Assembly (NCBI RefSeq): GCF_014650815.1
Contig: NZ_BMVR01000007.1
Span: forward strand, 254,976 to 318,975
DNA from: Streptomyces flavofungini
GTDB lineage: Bacteria; Actinomycetota; Actinomycetes; Streptomycetales; Streptomycetaceae
Length of the DNA stretch: 64,000 nucleotides
Reading direction: 5' to 3'
Each line of letters begins with the position of its first letter. The first letter of the stretch is position 1. The notes under the pieces are model-generated. The model searched no databases and was not told the DNA's origin. It worked only from the letters and a program-made list of their open reading frames with translations. This document shows positions 15,968 to 25,753 of this stretch, piece after piece. The position numbers and the translations under genes were made by a program.

Positions 15968-16969
15968 ATGAACCTGCCCCGCAGATCCCTTCCCCTCGTG
16001 CCGCGCCGCGCGGCGCAGGCAGTCGCAGCCCTCGGGGCGGCCGCGCTGCTGCTGGCCGGATGCGGATCCGACTCCGGCTCGGACAAGAAGGACTCCAAGG
16101 GCGCCTCGGCGGGCGAGGCCTCCGGGACGCGCACCGTGAAGGACGCCACGGGCGCCACCGTGAAGGTCCCCGCGCACCCCAAGCGCATCGTCACCCTGAC
16201 CCAGGAGGACCTGGACGCGGTGCTCGCCCTCGGTGTCAAGCCGGTCGGCATCACCAACGGCCAGGGCCTCGACAAGCCCCCGGCCTACCTGGCCGACAGG
16301 GTCAAGGACATCGACGTCGTCGGCAACCTGCTCCAGCCCGTGATGGACAAGGTCGTCGCCGCCAAGCCCGACCTCATCCTGGCCGGTGACATGCAGGACG
16401 AGCAGGTCCTCAAGCAGCTCCGCGAGATCACCCCGGCCACCCTCGTCACGATGGCGCCCACCGACGAGTGGAAGCTCTCCTTCCGTGGCATCGGCAACGC
16501 CGTGAACAAGCTGGACAAGGCCAACAAGGTCATCGCCGACCACGAGTCCGCCGCCAAGGCCGCGGGCGCGAAGCTCGGCGCCGACAAGGGCGCCGAGGTG
16601 TCCATCGTCCGCTGGAACCCGGACGGCCCCAGCTGGATGGAGAAGAAGCAGTTCGCCAGCGGCGTCGCCCTGGAGATGGGCCTGAAGCGGCCCAAGGCGC
16701 AGAACAAGGACGGCAACGCGCACACCCCGTCGCTCAGCCTGGAGAAGATCGATCAGATCGACGGCGACTGGCTGTTCCTGTCGACCCTGACGTCCGACGG
16801 CGAGAAGGCCCTCAAGGACGTCCAGTCCAAGCCCGCGTACAAGGAGCTGGGCGCCGTCAAGAAGAAGCACGTCGTGACGGTCAACGGGTCGGTCTGGTCC
16901 ACCCGCGGCGGGCCGCTGGCCAGCGACGTCGTGCTGAAGGACATCACCAAGGCGCTGTCCAAGTCCTGA
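15968..16969 (+). CDS. iron-siderophore ABC transporter substrate-binding lipoprotein (FeuA/FepB-like)
   Basis: 333 residues. A basic N-terminus and hydrophobic core end in the lipobox 'LLLAGC' with Cys32 as the lipidation site, followed by a Ser/Asp/Lys-rich linker. The mature part is a class III periplasmic-binding fold: 'HPKRIVTLTQEDLDAVLALGVKPVGIT' opening, 'AAKPDLILAG' strand, long central helix and a C-terminal lobe ending in 'ASDVVLKDITKALSK'. Fused permeases and an ATPase in the same locus and the iron box upstream make it the receptor for the catechol siderophore made here. ATG 15968 with GGAG upstream gives a normal signal length; earlier in-frame starts would be inside the leader. 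Confidence 0.93.
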   Translation: MNLPRRSLPLVPRRAAQAVAALGAAALLLAGCGSDSGSDKKDSKGASAGEASGTRTVKDATGATVKVPAHPKRIVTLTQEDLDAVLALGVKPVGITNGQGLDKPPAYLADRVKDIDVVGNLLQPVMDKVVAAKPDLILAGDMQDEQVLKQLREITPATLVTMAPTDEWKLSFRGIGNAVNKLDKANKVIADHESAAKAAGAKLGADKGAEVSIVRWNPDGPSWMEKKQFASGVALEMGLKRPKAQNKDGNAHTPSLSLEKIDQIDGDWLFLSTLTSDGEKALKDVQSKPAYKELGAVKKKHVVTVNGSVWSTRGGPLASDVVLKDITKALSKS

Positions 16970-17050
16970 CTCCCCGAGTCCTGACTCTCCAAGTCCTGGC
17001 GTGCCGTCGGCGGCCGGTCGCCGACCGGTCCCGATGGGCCGTCGGTGGCC

Positions 17051-17085
17051 GTGGCCGCTCCCCGATGGAGCCCGGGGGCGGCCAC
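17051..17085. terminator. hairpin between convergent genes
   Basis: GTGGCCGC (17051-17058) pairs with GCGGCCAC (17078-17085) across a GC-rich loop, between the binding-protein gene and the convergent M20 gene. Its place suits a bidirectional terminator; no T-run is present. Confidence 0.45.
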
Positions 17086-17101
17086 ATCGGCCACGTGGAC
17101 G

Positions 17102-18295
17102 TCAGCGGCCGGATGTGTCCGCGGCGGCGCGGGCGCAGTCCACCGCCGTCCACGCCATCGCCGTCGCCCCGTCGAGCAGCGCCCGTTCCCCCGCCGGGGA
17201 GAGCGCCGCCTCGGCGAACTCCGGCTCGTGCGGGCCGCAGGCGCCGCCGCTGATGTCGAGCACCGGGTGGATGGACGGCACGGCGTGCGACACGTTTCCC
17301 ATGTCGGTGCAGGCGAACGGCGGGCGCTCCACCGGCTCCGGCCGCCCCAGCGCCCGCGCGTTGCGCGTCCAGAGCTCGATGAGCGCGGGGTCGCCGCGGA
17401 AGTCCAGGTAGTCCGGTTCGGGCCGTTCCAGCGTGACGTCGCAGCCCGCGGCCAGCGCTCCGGCGCGGAAGCAGTCCTCCACGCGCGAGCGCAGCTCGGT
17501 GAGGTCCTCGGCGGCCAGTGCCCGCAGTTCGTACGAGGCCGTGGCGCGCGCCGGGACCGCGTTGGGGCTGGTGCCCGCCTCCGTGGTGATGCCGTGCACC
17601 CGCCACTGCGGCGGCAGGTGCTGGCGCAGCAGGCCGAGCGCGACCTGTGCGACGGTCAGGGCGTCGGCGGCGTTGCGGCCCTCGTGCGGATTGAGGCTGG
17701 GGTGCGCGGTGCGGCCGGTGTACGTCACCGACAGTGTGCCGAGCGCGAACGACCGGAAGTCGGACATCTCGAACGGGCACGGGTGCACCATCATCGCGGC
17801 GTCCACCCCGTCGAACGCCCCGGCGTCGAGCATCAGGGCCTTGCCCGCGCCCCGCTCCTCCGCCGGTGTCCCCAGCACGCGTACGCGCAGGCCGAGTTCG
17901 TCGGCGAACGGGGCGAGCCCGAGGGCGGCGCCGATCCCCGCGGCGGCGATCAGGTTGTGGCCGCAGGCGTGTCCCAGGCCCGGCAGCGCGTCGTACTCGC
18001 AGACGATCGCCACCGTCCGCGGCCCCGAGCCGATGGCCGCCGAGAACGCGGTGTCCAGGCCGTAAGCGGGGGAGTCGACCTCGAATCCGGCCGCCGCCAG
18101 GGCCTCGGCGCACCAGGCGGCCGCGCGGTGCTCGGTGAAGGCCGTCTCCGGGTGGCCGTGGATGCGGCGGCTCAGGGCGACGAGGTCGTCGCGGTGCCCG
18201 TCGACGCGGTGCCGCACGGCGGACTTGAGGTCGTCGTGCGGGGTGGTGGCGGCGCCGTGCGCTGCTGCGGCTTCGTCGTGGGTGGGGTGCGGCAT
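17102..18295 (-). CDS. M20-family amidohydrolase/peptidase, probably iron-regulated
   Basis: 397 residues. It has the M20D-type amidohydrolase layout: 'ALSRRIHGHPETAF' near the start, metal-site 'CEYDALPGLGHACGHN' (about 99-114), 'GTPAEERGAGKALMLDAGAFDGVDAAMMVHP', the dimerisation domain with 'RTAHPSLNPHEGRNAADAL', and a late His in 'HPVLDISGGACGPHEPEF'. Such enzymes cleave amide bonds of N-acyl amino acids and similar conjugates. It is divergent from the NRPS, with an iron box 57 bases upstream of its start, and lies between transporter and biosynthetic genes. A role in cleaving the DHB-amino-acid amide of imported siderophore or a shunt product is attractive but inferred. Confidence 0.88.
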   Translation of the reverse strand: MPHPTHDEAAAAHGAATTPHDDLKSAVRHRVDGHRDDLVALSRRIHGHPETAFTEHRAAAWCAEALAAAGFEVDSPAYGLDTAFSAAIGSGPRTVAIVCEYDALPGLGHACGHNLIAAAGIGAALGLAPFADELGLRVRVLGTPAEERGAGKALMLDAGAFDGVDAAMMVHPCPFEMSDFRSFALGTLSVTYTGRTAHPSLNPHEGRNAADALTVAQVALGLLRQHLPPQWRVHGITTEAGTSPNAVPARATASYELRALAAEDLTELRSRVEDCFRAGALAAGCDVTLERPEPDYLDFRGDPALIELWTRNARALGRPEPVERPPFACTDMGNVSHAVPSIHPVLDISGGACGPHEPEFAEAALSPAGERALLDGATAMAWTAVDCARAAADTSGR

Positions 18296-18351
18296 CGGTC
18301 CTCTTCGGGTGCGGGGCGGACGGAACGGTTCGCGTCGTCGCCCCCGAAAAC

Positions 18352-18370
18352 ATAGCTTAGGCTTACCTAA
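18352..18370. promoter_or_regulatory. iron box between M20 hydrolase and NRPS genes
   Basis: ATAGCTTAGGCTTACCTAA matches the iron-box consensus at most positions. It lies 57 bases before the M20 start (minus strand) and 48 before the NRPS start (plus strand), so one site can govern both. Confidence 0.87.
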
Positions 18371-18417
18371 CTTCGCGCTGGTGGTCCGGTGCGCTCGATC
18401 CCCGAGGAGTTGTACGC

Positions 18418-21400
18418 ATGCATCCGCGTCCGGACGACGTGTTCCCGCTGCTGACGCCGCAGGCCGGTATCCACTACGCGCAGCAACTGGACCCCGGCGG
18501 CACCGCGTTCCACACCGCGGACCTCATGGAGATCCACGGGGCCGTGGACGAGGACCGGCTGGAGCGCGCCGTACGCCGGACCGTCGCGGAGGCCGACACG
18601 CTCCGCCTGCGCGTGACCGAGGTGGACGGCGAGCCCCGACAGTGGGTGCGGGACGCGGCGGACGTACCGGTGCACCGGATCGACCTGCGCACCGACGCCC
18701 GGCCGGAGCAGACGGCCGACGCCTGGATCCGCGCCGACCTGGCCCGCCCCGCCGACCCCGGGGACGAGCACGGCCTGATGACGCAGGCCCTCATCCGGAT
18801 CGCCGACGACCGCACGTGGTGGTACCAGCGTGTCCACCACATCGCCGTCGACGCCTACGCCCTCCAGCTCATCGGCCGCCGCGTCGCCGAGCTGTACACC
18901 GCGTTCACGGCCGACCCCGAAGCACCCGCCCCCGCATGCCGGTTCGCGCCCCTGCGGGAGCTCGTCGACGACGAGGCCCAGTACCTGGCGAGCGACCGCC
19001 TCGCCACCGACCGGGCCTTCTGGGCCGAGCGCATGGCCCACGCCCCCGCACCGGTGACCCTGTCCCGGCGCCCCGCGACCGGCGCCGCCCGCGCACTCCG
19101 CAAGGCGACGGCCGAGCTGGCGGGCCTCGACCGGATCTCCGCCGCCGCCACCGCCGCCAAGGCCACCTGGGCGGAGCTCGTCGTGGCCGCCGCGGCCGCC
19201 TACCTGCACCGCGTCACCGGCGCCCCCGAGGTCGTCCTCGGCCTGCCCGTCACCAACCGCCGCGGCCCCGCCGCCCTGCGCACCCCCGCCATGACGGTCA
19301 ACGTGCTGCCGCTGCGCCTCGCCGTCCGCCCCCAGGACAGCGCCGCCGAACTGCTGCGCCGCGTCGTCCTGGAGATCCGCGCAGTGCGCCGCCACCAGCG
19401 CTACCCGCAGGCCGACCTGCGCCGGGACCTCGGCCTCGGCTCCGCCGCCGAGCCCCTCACCGGCCCCATGGTCAACGTCAAGCCGTTCGACGGCGACACC
19501 CTCGACTTCGCGGGCCTGCCCGGCACCGTACGCAATCTGGCGGCGGGCCCTGTCGAGGACCTGGCGATCGGGGCCTGGCCGAGCCGCGACGGCGGTCTCG
19601 CCCTCAGCCTCGACGCCGCCGCCGACCGCTACGACACCGACGAACTCGCCCGCCACCAGGCCGCGTTCCAGCAGCTCCTGCACGCCCTCACCGACCAGCT
19701 CCTGGCCGACCCGCACCGCCCCCTCGCCGCCCTCGACCTGCTGGACCCGGACGAGGTGCGCCGCGTGACGTCCGGCCGGACCGAGGAGCCGGTCACGACG
19801 ACCGTGCCCGCCGCCTTCGCCGCGCAGGCCGCCCGCACCCCCGACGCCGTCGCCGTGCGCTCCGCCGACCGTGCCCTCGCCGCCCTCACCTTCGCCGAAC
19901 TGGACGCCGCCGCCAACCGGCTCTCCCACGAACTGGCCGCCCGCGGTGTCACCGCCGAGACCGCCGTCGCCCTCGCCCTGCCGCGCGGCACCGACATGGT
20001 CGTCGCCCTGCTCGCCGTCCTCAAGGCGGGCGGCGTCTGCCAGCCCCTGGACCTCGGCCACCCCGCCGCCCGGACCCGCGCCGTCCTGGCGGACGCCCGG
20101 CCCGTGTGCGTCCTCGGCACCACGGACACCCTGGCCGCCCTGCCCTCGCATGCCGTGCCCGAACTCGCCCTGGACGACCCGGACCTGGGGGACGCGCTGG
20201 CGGCGAGACCCGGCCTCGTCCCCGCAGCCGCGCCCGCGCCGGACAGCGCCGCCTACGTCATCCACACCTCCGGCTCCACCGGCCGCCCCAAGGGCGTCGT
20301 CGTCACCCACGCCGCCCTGGCCAACCTCCTCGCGGGCCACGGCACCGACCACATCGCCCCGGCTCTCGCCCGCACCGGCGCGGCCCGGCTGCGCGTCGCC
20401 CACAGCGCCTCGTTCGCCTTCGACGCCTCCTGGGACCCCGTCCTGTGGATGGTCCACGGCCACGAACTGCACCTGCTCGACGACGTGACGTACCGCGACC
20501 CGGCGGCCCTCACCGCCTACGTCGACACCCACCGCGTCGACTACCTCGACGTCACGCCCTCCTACGCGGAGGCCCTGATCGCGGAGGGTCTGCTCGACGA
20601 CGGCAGGCACCACCCGGCCGTCCTGGTCGTGGGCGGCGAGACCGTGCCGGAGCCGCTGTGGCGACGCCTGACCGCCGTCGCGGGCCTGCACCCGCTCAAC
20701 CTGTACGGTCCGACGGAGACCACCGTCGACGCCTACTACTGGACCGGCGCCGACGCCGACGGGCGGCCCGTGCGCGCCAGCCGCCCGTACGTCCTCGACT
20801 CCAGCCTGCGCCCCGCCCCCGACGGCATGGCCGGGGAACTGTACGTCGCGGGCGCCTGCCTGGCCCGCGGCTACCTCGGACGGCCCGACCTGACCGCCGA
20901 GCGCTTCGTGGCGGACCCGTTCGGGGAGCCGGGCGGCCGGATGTACCGCACCGGGGACCTGGTGCGGCGCCGGGCGGACGGCACCCTGGAGTTCCTGGGA
21001 CGCACCGACGACCAGGTGAAGATCCGGGGCTTCCGGATCGAACTCGGCGAGATCCAGAGCGTGCTGGCCGCGCACCCCGAGGTCGCCCAGGCGGCCGTCA
21101 TCGCCCGCGAGGGCGCCACGGGCAAGCGGCTGCTCGCGTACGCGGTGCCGCGCACGGCGGACGGGAGCGGTGCGGGCCGGAACGAGGGGTCTGTCGCGGG
21201 CGGCGGCGGTACCGTCCCGAACGACAGCCCGTTCCCGCGTGCCGGTGCCGGTGCCGGTGCCGGTGCCGGTGCCGGAGCCGTCCCGCGTCCCGCCACCGCC
21301 GTCGACCCCGCCGCCCTGCGCGACCACCTCGCCGCCGTCCTCCCCGAGCACATGGTCCCCACGACCGTGACCCTCCTCGACGCGCTGCCGCGCACCGCCA

Positions 21401-24400
21401 ACGACAAGCTCGACCACCGCGCCCTGCCCGAGCCGCAGACGCCCGCCCCCAGCACGCCCAACGCCGGGGCCGACCACGCCGATCCGCACACCGAGACCGT
21501 CTGCGGGCTCTTCGCGGACCTCCTCGGCCTCGGCGACCCGGTCGCCCTCGACGCCGGGTTCTTCGACCTCGGCGGCCACTCGCTGCTCGCGGCCCGCCTC
21601 GCCGCCCGCGTCCGGGAGACCTTCGGCGCCGCCGTCTCCCTCGCCGACGTCTTCCGCACGCCCACGCCCGCCGGGCTCGCGGCGCTCGTCCGGGCCCAGG
21701 AGGCCGAGGGCGCCCGGGACCAGGACACGGCCACCGTGACCGCGATCCCCCGCACCGGCGACCTCCCCCTGTCGCCCGCCCAGCAGCGCCTCTGGTTCCT
21801 CCACCGCCTGGAGGGCCCGAGCGCCACGTACAACATCCCGCTGGCCCTCAGCCTCGAAGGGCCCGTCGACCGGGACGCCCTCACGCTGGCCCTGCATGAT
21901 CTGAGCGCGCGTCACGAGACGCTCAGGACCGTGTACCCCGTCGCGGACGGCGCCGCCGACGACCTGCCCTGCCAGCGGATCCTCGACGCGGACGACCCCG
22001 CCGCCCGACCGGTCCTGCACCTCGCCGCGCCCGGCGACGACCTGGGCGGCGCGGTTCGGCACTGCTTCGACCTCGCCGCCGAACCCCCGCTGCGCGCGAC
22101 GCTGTTCACCACCGGCCCCGACCGGCACACGCTCCTGCTGCTCCTGCACCACATCGCCGGGGACGGCGCCTCCACCACCCCCCTCGCCCGGGACCTCGCC
22201 ACGGCCTACGCCGCCCGGCTCGCGGGCCGCGCCCCGGAGTTCCTGCCGCTGCCCCTGCAGTACGCCGACCACGCCGCCCACCAGCAGCGCCTGCTCGGCC
22301 CCGCCCAGGCGCCGACGGCGCTCGCCGAGCGGCACCTGGCGTACTGGAAGCAGGCCCTCGCCGGGCTGCCCGACCAGCTGGAACTGCCCGTCGACCGGCC
22401 CCGCCCGGCCGTCGCCTCGCACCGGGGGGACACCGTCCCCTTCCACCTCGACACGGCGGCGCACACCGCCCTGGCCCGGCTCGCCCGCGCCACCGGCACC
22501 AGCGTGTTCATGGCCGTGCAGGCCGGGCTCGCCGCCCTGCTCACCCGCCACGGCTGCGGCACCGACATCCCCCTCGGCACGCCGGTCGCGGGGCGCGCCG
22601 ACGACGCCACCGCCGACCTCGTCGGCTTCTTCACCAACACCGTCGTGCTGCGCACCGACACCTCCGGCGACCCGACGTTCCGCGACCTCCTGGAGCGGGT
22701 GCGCGCCACCACTCTCGGCGCCCACGAACACGACGCGCTGCCCTTCGACCACCTCGTCGAGGCCCTCAACCCGGCCCGCTCACTGGCCCGGCACCCCCTC
22801 TTCCAGACGATGCTCGCCTGGCAGTCCGTCCCCGACACCGCCTTCGCGCTCGCCCCCGGCCTCGGCGCCCGCATGACCGCCGTGCCGTCCGGCACCGCCA
22901 AGTTCGACCTGACGCTCAACGCCGGGGAACTGACCGGCGGCGGCATCGGCGGGTTCCTCGAATTCCGCACCGACCTGTTCGACCGCGCCACCGTCCAGGC
23001 GCTCGCCGACCGCCTCGCGCGGCTGCTCACCGCCGCCGCCGACACCCCCGACACGCAGCTCGGCCTGCTACCGCTGCTCGGCGCCGAGGAACTGCGCCGC
23101 GCCCTGGTCGACGGCAACGCCCAGGCCCTGCCCGGCGGCCCCGCCACGCCCGCCACCCTCGCCGAGCGCTACGAGGAAGCCGCCCGCACCCACCCCGACC
23201 GCACCGCCGTCAGCCACGACGGGCAGCGGCTCACCTACGCCGAACTGTCCGCCCGCGCCCACCGCCTGGCCCGGCTGCTCGCCGCCCGCTCCATCGGCCC
23301 GGGCTCCATCGTCGCCCTCGCCCTGCCCCGCTCGACCGAACTCGTCACCGGCCTCCTCGCGGTGTCCCTGTCCGGCGCCGCGTATCTGCCGCTCGACCCG
23401 GACTACCCGGCCGAGCGCCTCGCCTACATGCTGGAGGACGCCCGGCCCGCCGCCGTCGTCACCGACACGGCCACCGTGCCCCGGCTGCCCGCCCACGACC
23501 TGCCGGTCATCACCGTCGACGGCGAGCCGACCACCTCGTACGCGGACACACCGCTGCGCGACGAGGACCGCACCAGACCCCTCGCGCCCCAGGACCCGGC
23601 GTACGTCATCTACACCTCCGGTTCCACCGGCCGGCCCAAGGGCGTCGTGGTCTCCCACCACAACGTCACCCGGCTCCTGACCGCAACCGACCACTGGTTC
23701 GGCTTCGGCCCGGACGACGCCTGGACGCTGTTCCACTCCTACGCCTTCGACTTCTCCGTGTGGGAGCTGTGGGGTGCGCTCCTGTACGGCGGCAAGGTCG
23801 TCGTCGTACCGCACCTCACCAGCCGCGACCCGGGCGCCTTCCTGTGCCTGCTCGCCGAGGAGCGCGTCACCGTCCTCAACCAGACGCCGTCGGCCTTCTA
23901 TCAACTGGCCGCCGCCGACCGCGACGACCCCGGGCGCGAACTCGCGCTGCGCTACGTCGTGTTCGGCGGCGAGGCGCTGGAGCTCGGGCGGCTCGCCGAC
24001 TGGTACGAGCGGCACGCCGAGGACGCGCCGACCCTGGTCAACATGTACGGCATCACCGAGACCACCGTGCACGTCACCCACTTCCCGCTCGACCGCGCCA
24101 CCGCCGCCGCTGCCACCTCGTCCACCATCGGCGTCAACATCCCCGACCTGCGCGTGTACGTCCTGGACGACCGTCTCCAGCCGGTGCCGCCCGGCGTCAC
24201 CGGGGAGATGTACGTCGCGGGGCAGGGCGTCGCCCTCGGCTACCTGGGGCGGCCCGAGCTGACGGCCACCCGGTTCGTCGCCGACCCGTACGCCGGCCTC
24301 TTCGGGGAGCGCGGCAGCCGCATGTACCGTTCCGGCGACCTCGCCCGGCGCCGCGCCGACGGCACGCTCGAGTACTTCGGGCGCGCCGACCAGCAGGTGA

Positions 24401-25749
24401 AGATCCGGGGCTTCCGGATCGAACTCGGCGAGATCGAGGCGGTCCTGGCCGCGCACCCGGACGTCGCGGACGCGGCCGTCGTCGTCCGCGAGGACACCCC
24501 CGGCGACCAGCGCCTCGTCGGCTACGCCGTGCCCACCGCGGGGGCCGTCGGCGCGGCGGACCTGCGTGAGCACGCCGCCCGGCACCTGCCCGTCCACATG
24601 GTCCCCGCCACCGTCGTGTCCCTCGACCGGCTGCCCCTGACCGGCAACGGCAAGCTGGACCGCAAGGCGCTGCCCGCGCCCGGCGCGCCCGCCGTCACCG
24701 GTGGCGGACGCGCGCCGCGCACCCCGCGCGAGGAACAGCTCTGCGTGCTCTTCGCCGATGTCCTCGGTCTCGAACGGGTCGGCGCCGAGGACAACTTCTT
24801 CGACCTCGGCGGGCACTCGCTGCTCGCCGTGCGCCTCGCGGCCCGCGTCCAGGCGGCGTTCGGCACCCCCGTCTCCATCGGCACCGTGTTCCAGTCGCCC
24901 ACCGTCGCCGCCCTCGACGCCGTGCTCGACGCCGACCGCGAGGACGACCCGCTGGACGTCCTGCTGCCGCTGCGCCCGGCCGGGGACCGCGCCCCCTTGT
25001 ACTGCGTACACCCCGCCGGCGGGCTCAGTTGGTGCTACGCGGGCCTCATCCGGCACCTGCCCCCGGACGTACCGGTCTACGGCCTCCAGGCGCAGGGCGT
25101 CGGCCCCGCCACCGCCGCCGAGCCGCTGCCCGCCACCCTCGAAGAACTCGCCGCGCACTACGCGTCCCGCCTCCGCGAGGTCCAGCCGCACGGCCCCTAC
25201 CGGCTGCTCGGCTGGTCCACCGGCGGCATCATCGCGCACGCCGTCGCGGCCCACCTCCAGGCCGCGGGCGAGGAGGTGCAGCTCCTCGCGATCCTCGACG
25301 CCTACCCGGCCGAGGGCTTCCGCGACCTGCCCGAGTCCGACCACGCCGAAGCCCTCGAATCGCTCCTGACGATGGGCGGCTACGGGCCCGACAGTCTGGA
25401 GGGCAAGGCCCTCACGACAGCCAACGTCGTCGAGGTCCTCCACCGCGAGCACAGCCCCCTCGCCGCCCTCTCCACCGCGACCATCGAAGCCCTCGCCGAC
25501 ACCTACCTCAACACCAACGACCTGGTACGGCGCTACGACCACCGCCGGTTCGACGGCGACGTGCTGTTCTTCCGCGCGACCGTCGACACCATCGACGACG
25601 CCCTGACGCCCGACACCTGGACGCCCTACGTGAGCGGACGCATCGACAACACCGACGTCGCCTGCTCCCACAAGGACATGACCCTGCCCGAGCCGATCGC
25701 GCACATCGCCCGCGTGGTCGCCGACCGCCTGACCCAGCTGGAGAAGTGA
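18418..25749 (+). CDS. siderophore NRPS, C-A-T-C-A-T-TE (DHB-Arg-Thr type)
   Basis: 2443 residues in two modules and a release domain: C1 (about 8-440, HHIAVDAY at 140), A1 (455-1010), T1 (LGGHSLL, Ser near 1054), C2 (HHIAGDG at 1244), A2 (1575-2085), T2 (LGGHSLL, Ser near 2136), TE (2185-2443, GWSTGG, Ser 2267). Aligning to the GrsA binding pocket by eye gives DFWNVGMVHK for A2, the classical threonine code, and DADDVGLVDK for A1, whose acidic pocket suits a basic residue, most likely arginine. C1 should accept dihydroxybenzoate from the free aryl carrier protein, and TE should oligomerise and cyclise through Thr hydroxyls, as for griseobactin/streptobactin. A Gly/Ala insertion (about 918-958) lies late in A1. 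ATG 18418 follows GAGGAG; the iron box is 48 bases upstream. Confidence 0.95.
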   Translation: MHPRPDDVFPLLTPQAGIHYAQQLDPGGTAFHTADLMEIHGAVDEDRLERAVRRTVAEADTLRLRVTEVDGEPRQWVRDAADVPVHRIDLRTDARPEQTADAWIRADLARPADPGDEHGLMTQALIRIADDRTWWYQRVHHIAVDAYALQLIGRRVAELYTAFTADPEAPAPACRFAPLRELVDDEAQYLASDRLATDRAFWAERMAHAPAPVTLSRRPATGAARALRKATAELAGLDRISAAATAAKATWAELVVAAAAAYLHRVTGAPEVVLGLPVTNRRGPAALRTPAMTVNVLPLRLAVRPQDSAAELLRRVVLEIRAVRRHQRYPQADLRRDLGLGSAAEPLTGPMVNVKPFDGDTLDFAGLPGTVRNLAAGPVEDLAIGAWPSRDGGLALSLDAAADRYDTDELARHQAAFQQLLHALTDQLLADPHRPLAALDLLDPDEVRRVTSGRTEEPVTTTVPAAFAAQAARTPDAVAVRSADRALAALTFAELDAAANRLSHELAARGVTAETAVALALPRGTDMVVALLAVLKAGGVCQPLDLGHPAARTRAVLADARPVCVLGTTDTLAALPSHAVPELALDDPDLGDALAARPGLVPAAAPAPDSAAYVIHTSGSTGRPKGVVVTHAALANLLAGHGTDHIAPALARTGAARLRVAHSASFAFDASWDPVLWMVHGHELHLLDDVTYRDPAALTAYVDTHRVDYLDVTPSYAEALIAEGLLDDGRHHPAVLVVGGETVPEPLWRRLTAVAGLHPLNLYGPTETTVDAYYWTGADADGRPVRASRPYVLDSSLRPAPDGMAGELYVAGACLARGYLGRPDLTAERFVADPFGEPGGRMYRTGDLVRRRADGTLEFLGRTDDQVKIRGFRIELGEIQSVLAAHPEVAQAAVIAREGATGKRLLAYAVPRTADGSGAGRNEGSVAGGGGTVPNDSPFPRAGAGAGAGAGAGAVPRPATAVDPAALRDHLAAVLPEHMVPTTVTLLDALPRTANDKLDHRALPEPQTPAPSTPNAGADHADPHTETVCGLFADLLGLGDPVALDAGFFDLGGHSLLAARLAARVRETFGAAVSLADVFRTPTPAGLAALVRAQEAEGARDQDTATVTAIPRTGDLPLSPAQQRLWFLHRLEGPSATYNIPLALSLEGPVDRDALTLALHDLSARHETLRTVYPVADGAADDLPCQRILDADDPAARPVLHLAAPGDDLGGAVRHCFDLAAEPPLRATLFTTGPDRHTLLLLLHHIAGDGASTTPLARDLATAYAARLAGRAPEFLPLPLQYADHAAHQQRLLGPAQAPTALAERHLAYWKQALAGLPDQLELPVDRPRPAVASHRGDTVPFHLDTAAHTALARLARATGTSVFMAVQAGLAALLTRHGCGTDIPLGTPVAGRADDATADLVGFFTNTVVLRTDTSGDPTFRDLLERVRATTLGAHEHDALPFDHLVEALNPARSLARHPLFQTMLAWQSVPDTAFALAPGLGARMTAVPSGTAKFDLTLNAGELTGGGIGGFLEFRTDLFDRATVQALADRLARLLTAAADTPDTQLGLLPLLGAEELRRALVDGNAQALPGGPATPATLAERYEEAARTHPDRTAVSHDGQRLTYAELSARAHRLARLLAARSIGPGSIVALALPRSTELVTGLLAVSLSGAAYLPLDPDYPAERLAYMLEDARPAAVVTDTATVPRLPAHDLPVITVDGEPTTSYADTPLRDEDRTRPLAPQDPAYVIYTSGSTGRPKGVVVSHHNVTRLLTATDHWFGFGPDDAWTLFHSYAFDFSVWELWGALLYGGKVVVVPHLTSRDPGAFLCLLAEERVTVLNQTPSAFYQLAAADRDDPGRELALRYVVFGGEALELGRLADWYERHAEDAPTLVNMYGITETTVHVTHFPLDRATAAAATSSTIGVNIPDLRVYVLDDRLQPVPPGVTGEMYVAGQGVALGYLGRPELTATRFVADPYAGLFGERGSRMYRSGDLARRRADGTLEYFGRADQQVKIRGFRIELGEIEAVLAAHPDVADAAVVVREDTPGDQRLVGYAVPTAGAVGAADLREHAARHLPVHMVPATVVSLDRLPLTGNGKLDRKALPAPGAPAVTGGGRAPRTPREEQLCVLFADVLGLERVGAEDNFFDLGGHSLLAVRLAARVQAAFGTPVSIGTVFQSPTVAALDAVLDADREDDPLDVLLPLRPAGDRAPLYCVHPAGGLSWCYAGLIRHLPPDVPVYGLQAQGVGPATAAEPLPATLEELAAHYASRLREVQPHGPYRLLGWSTGGIIAHAVAAHLQAAGEEVQLLAILDAYPAEGFRDLPESDHAEALESLLTMGGYGPDSLEGKALTTANVVEVLHREHSPLAALSTATIEALADTYLNTNDLVRRYDHRRFDGDVLFFRATVDTIDDALTPDTWTPYVSGRIDNTDVACSHKDMTLPEPIAHIARVVADRLTQLEK
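21240..21276 (+). repeat. GCCGGT microsatellite in the first A domain of the NRPS
   Basis: About six copies of GCCGGT encode an Ala-Gly run within a low-complexity insertion in the C-terminal subdomain of A1. Length changes stay in frame. Confidence 0.9.
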
Positions 25750-25753
25750 CCCC

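Noticed and set aside
18367..22752. A very long open frame on the strand opposite the NRPS
   Set aside because: It is a mirror of the NRPS produced by strong GC third-position bias. Its translation is repetitive Gly/Val/Glu/Arg with no motif, while the plus strand shows a full NRPS.
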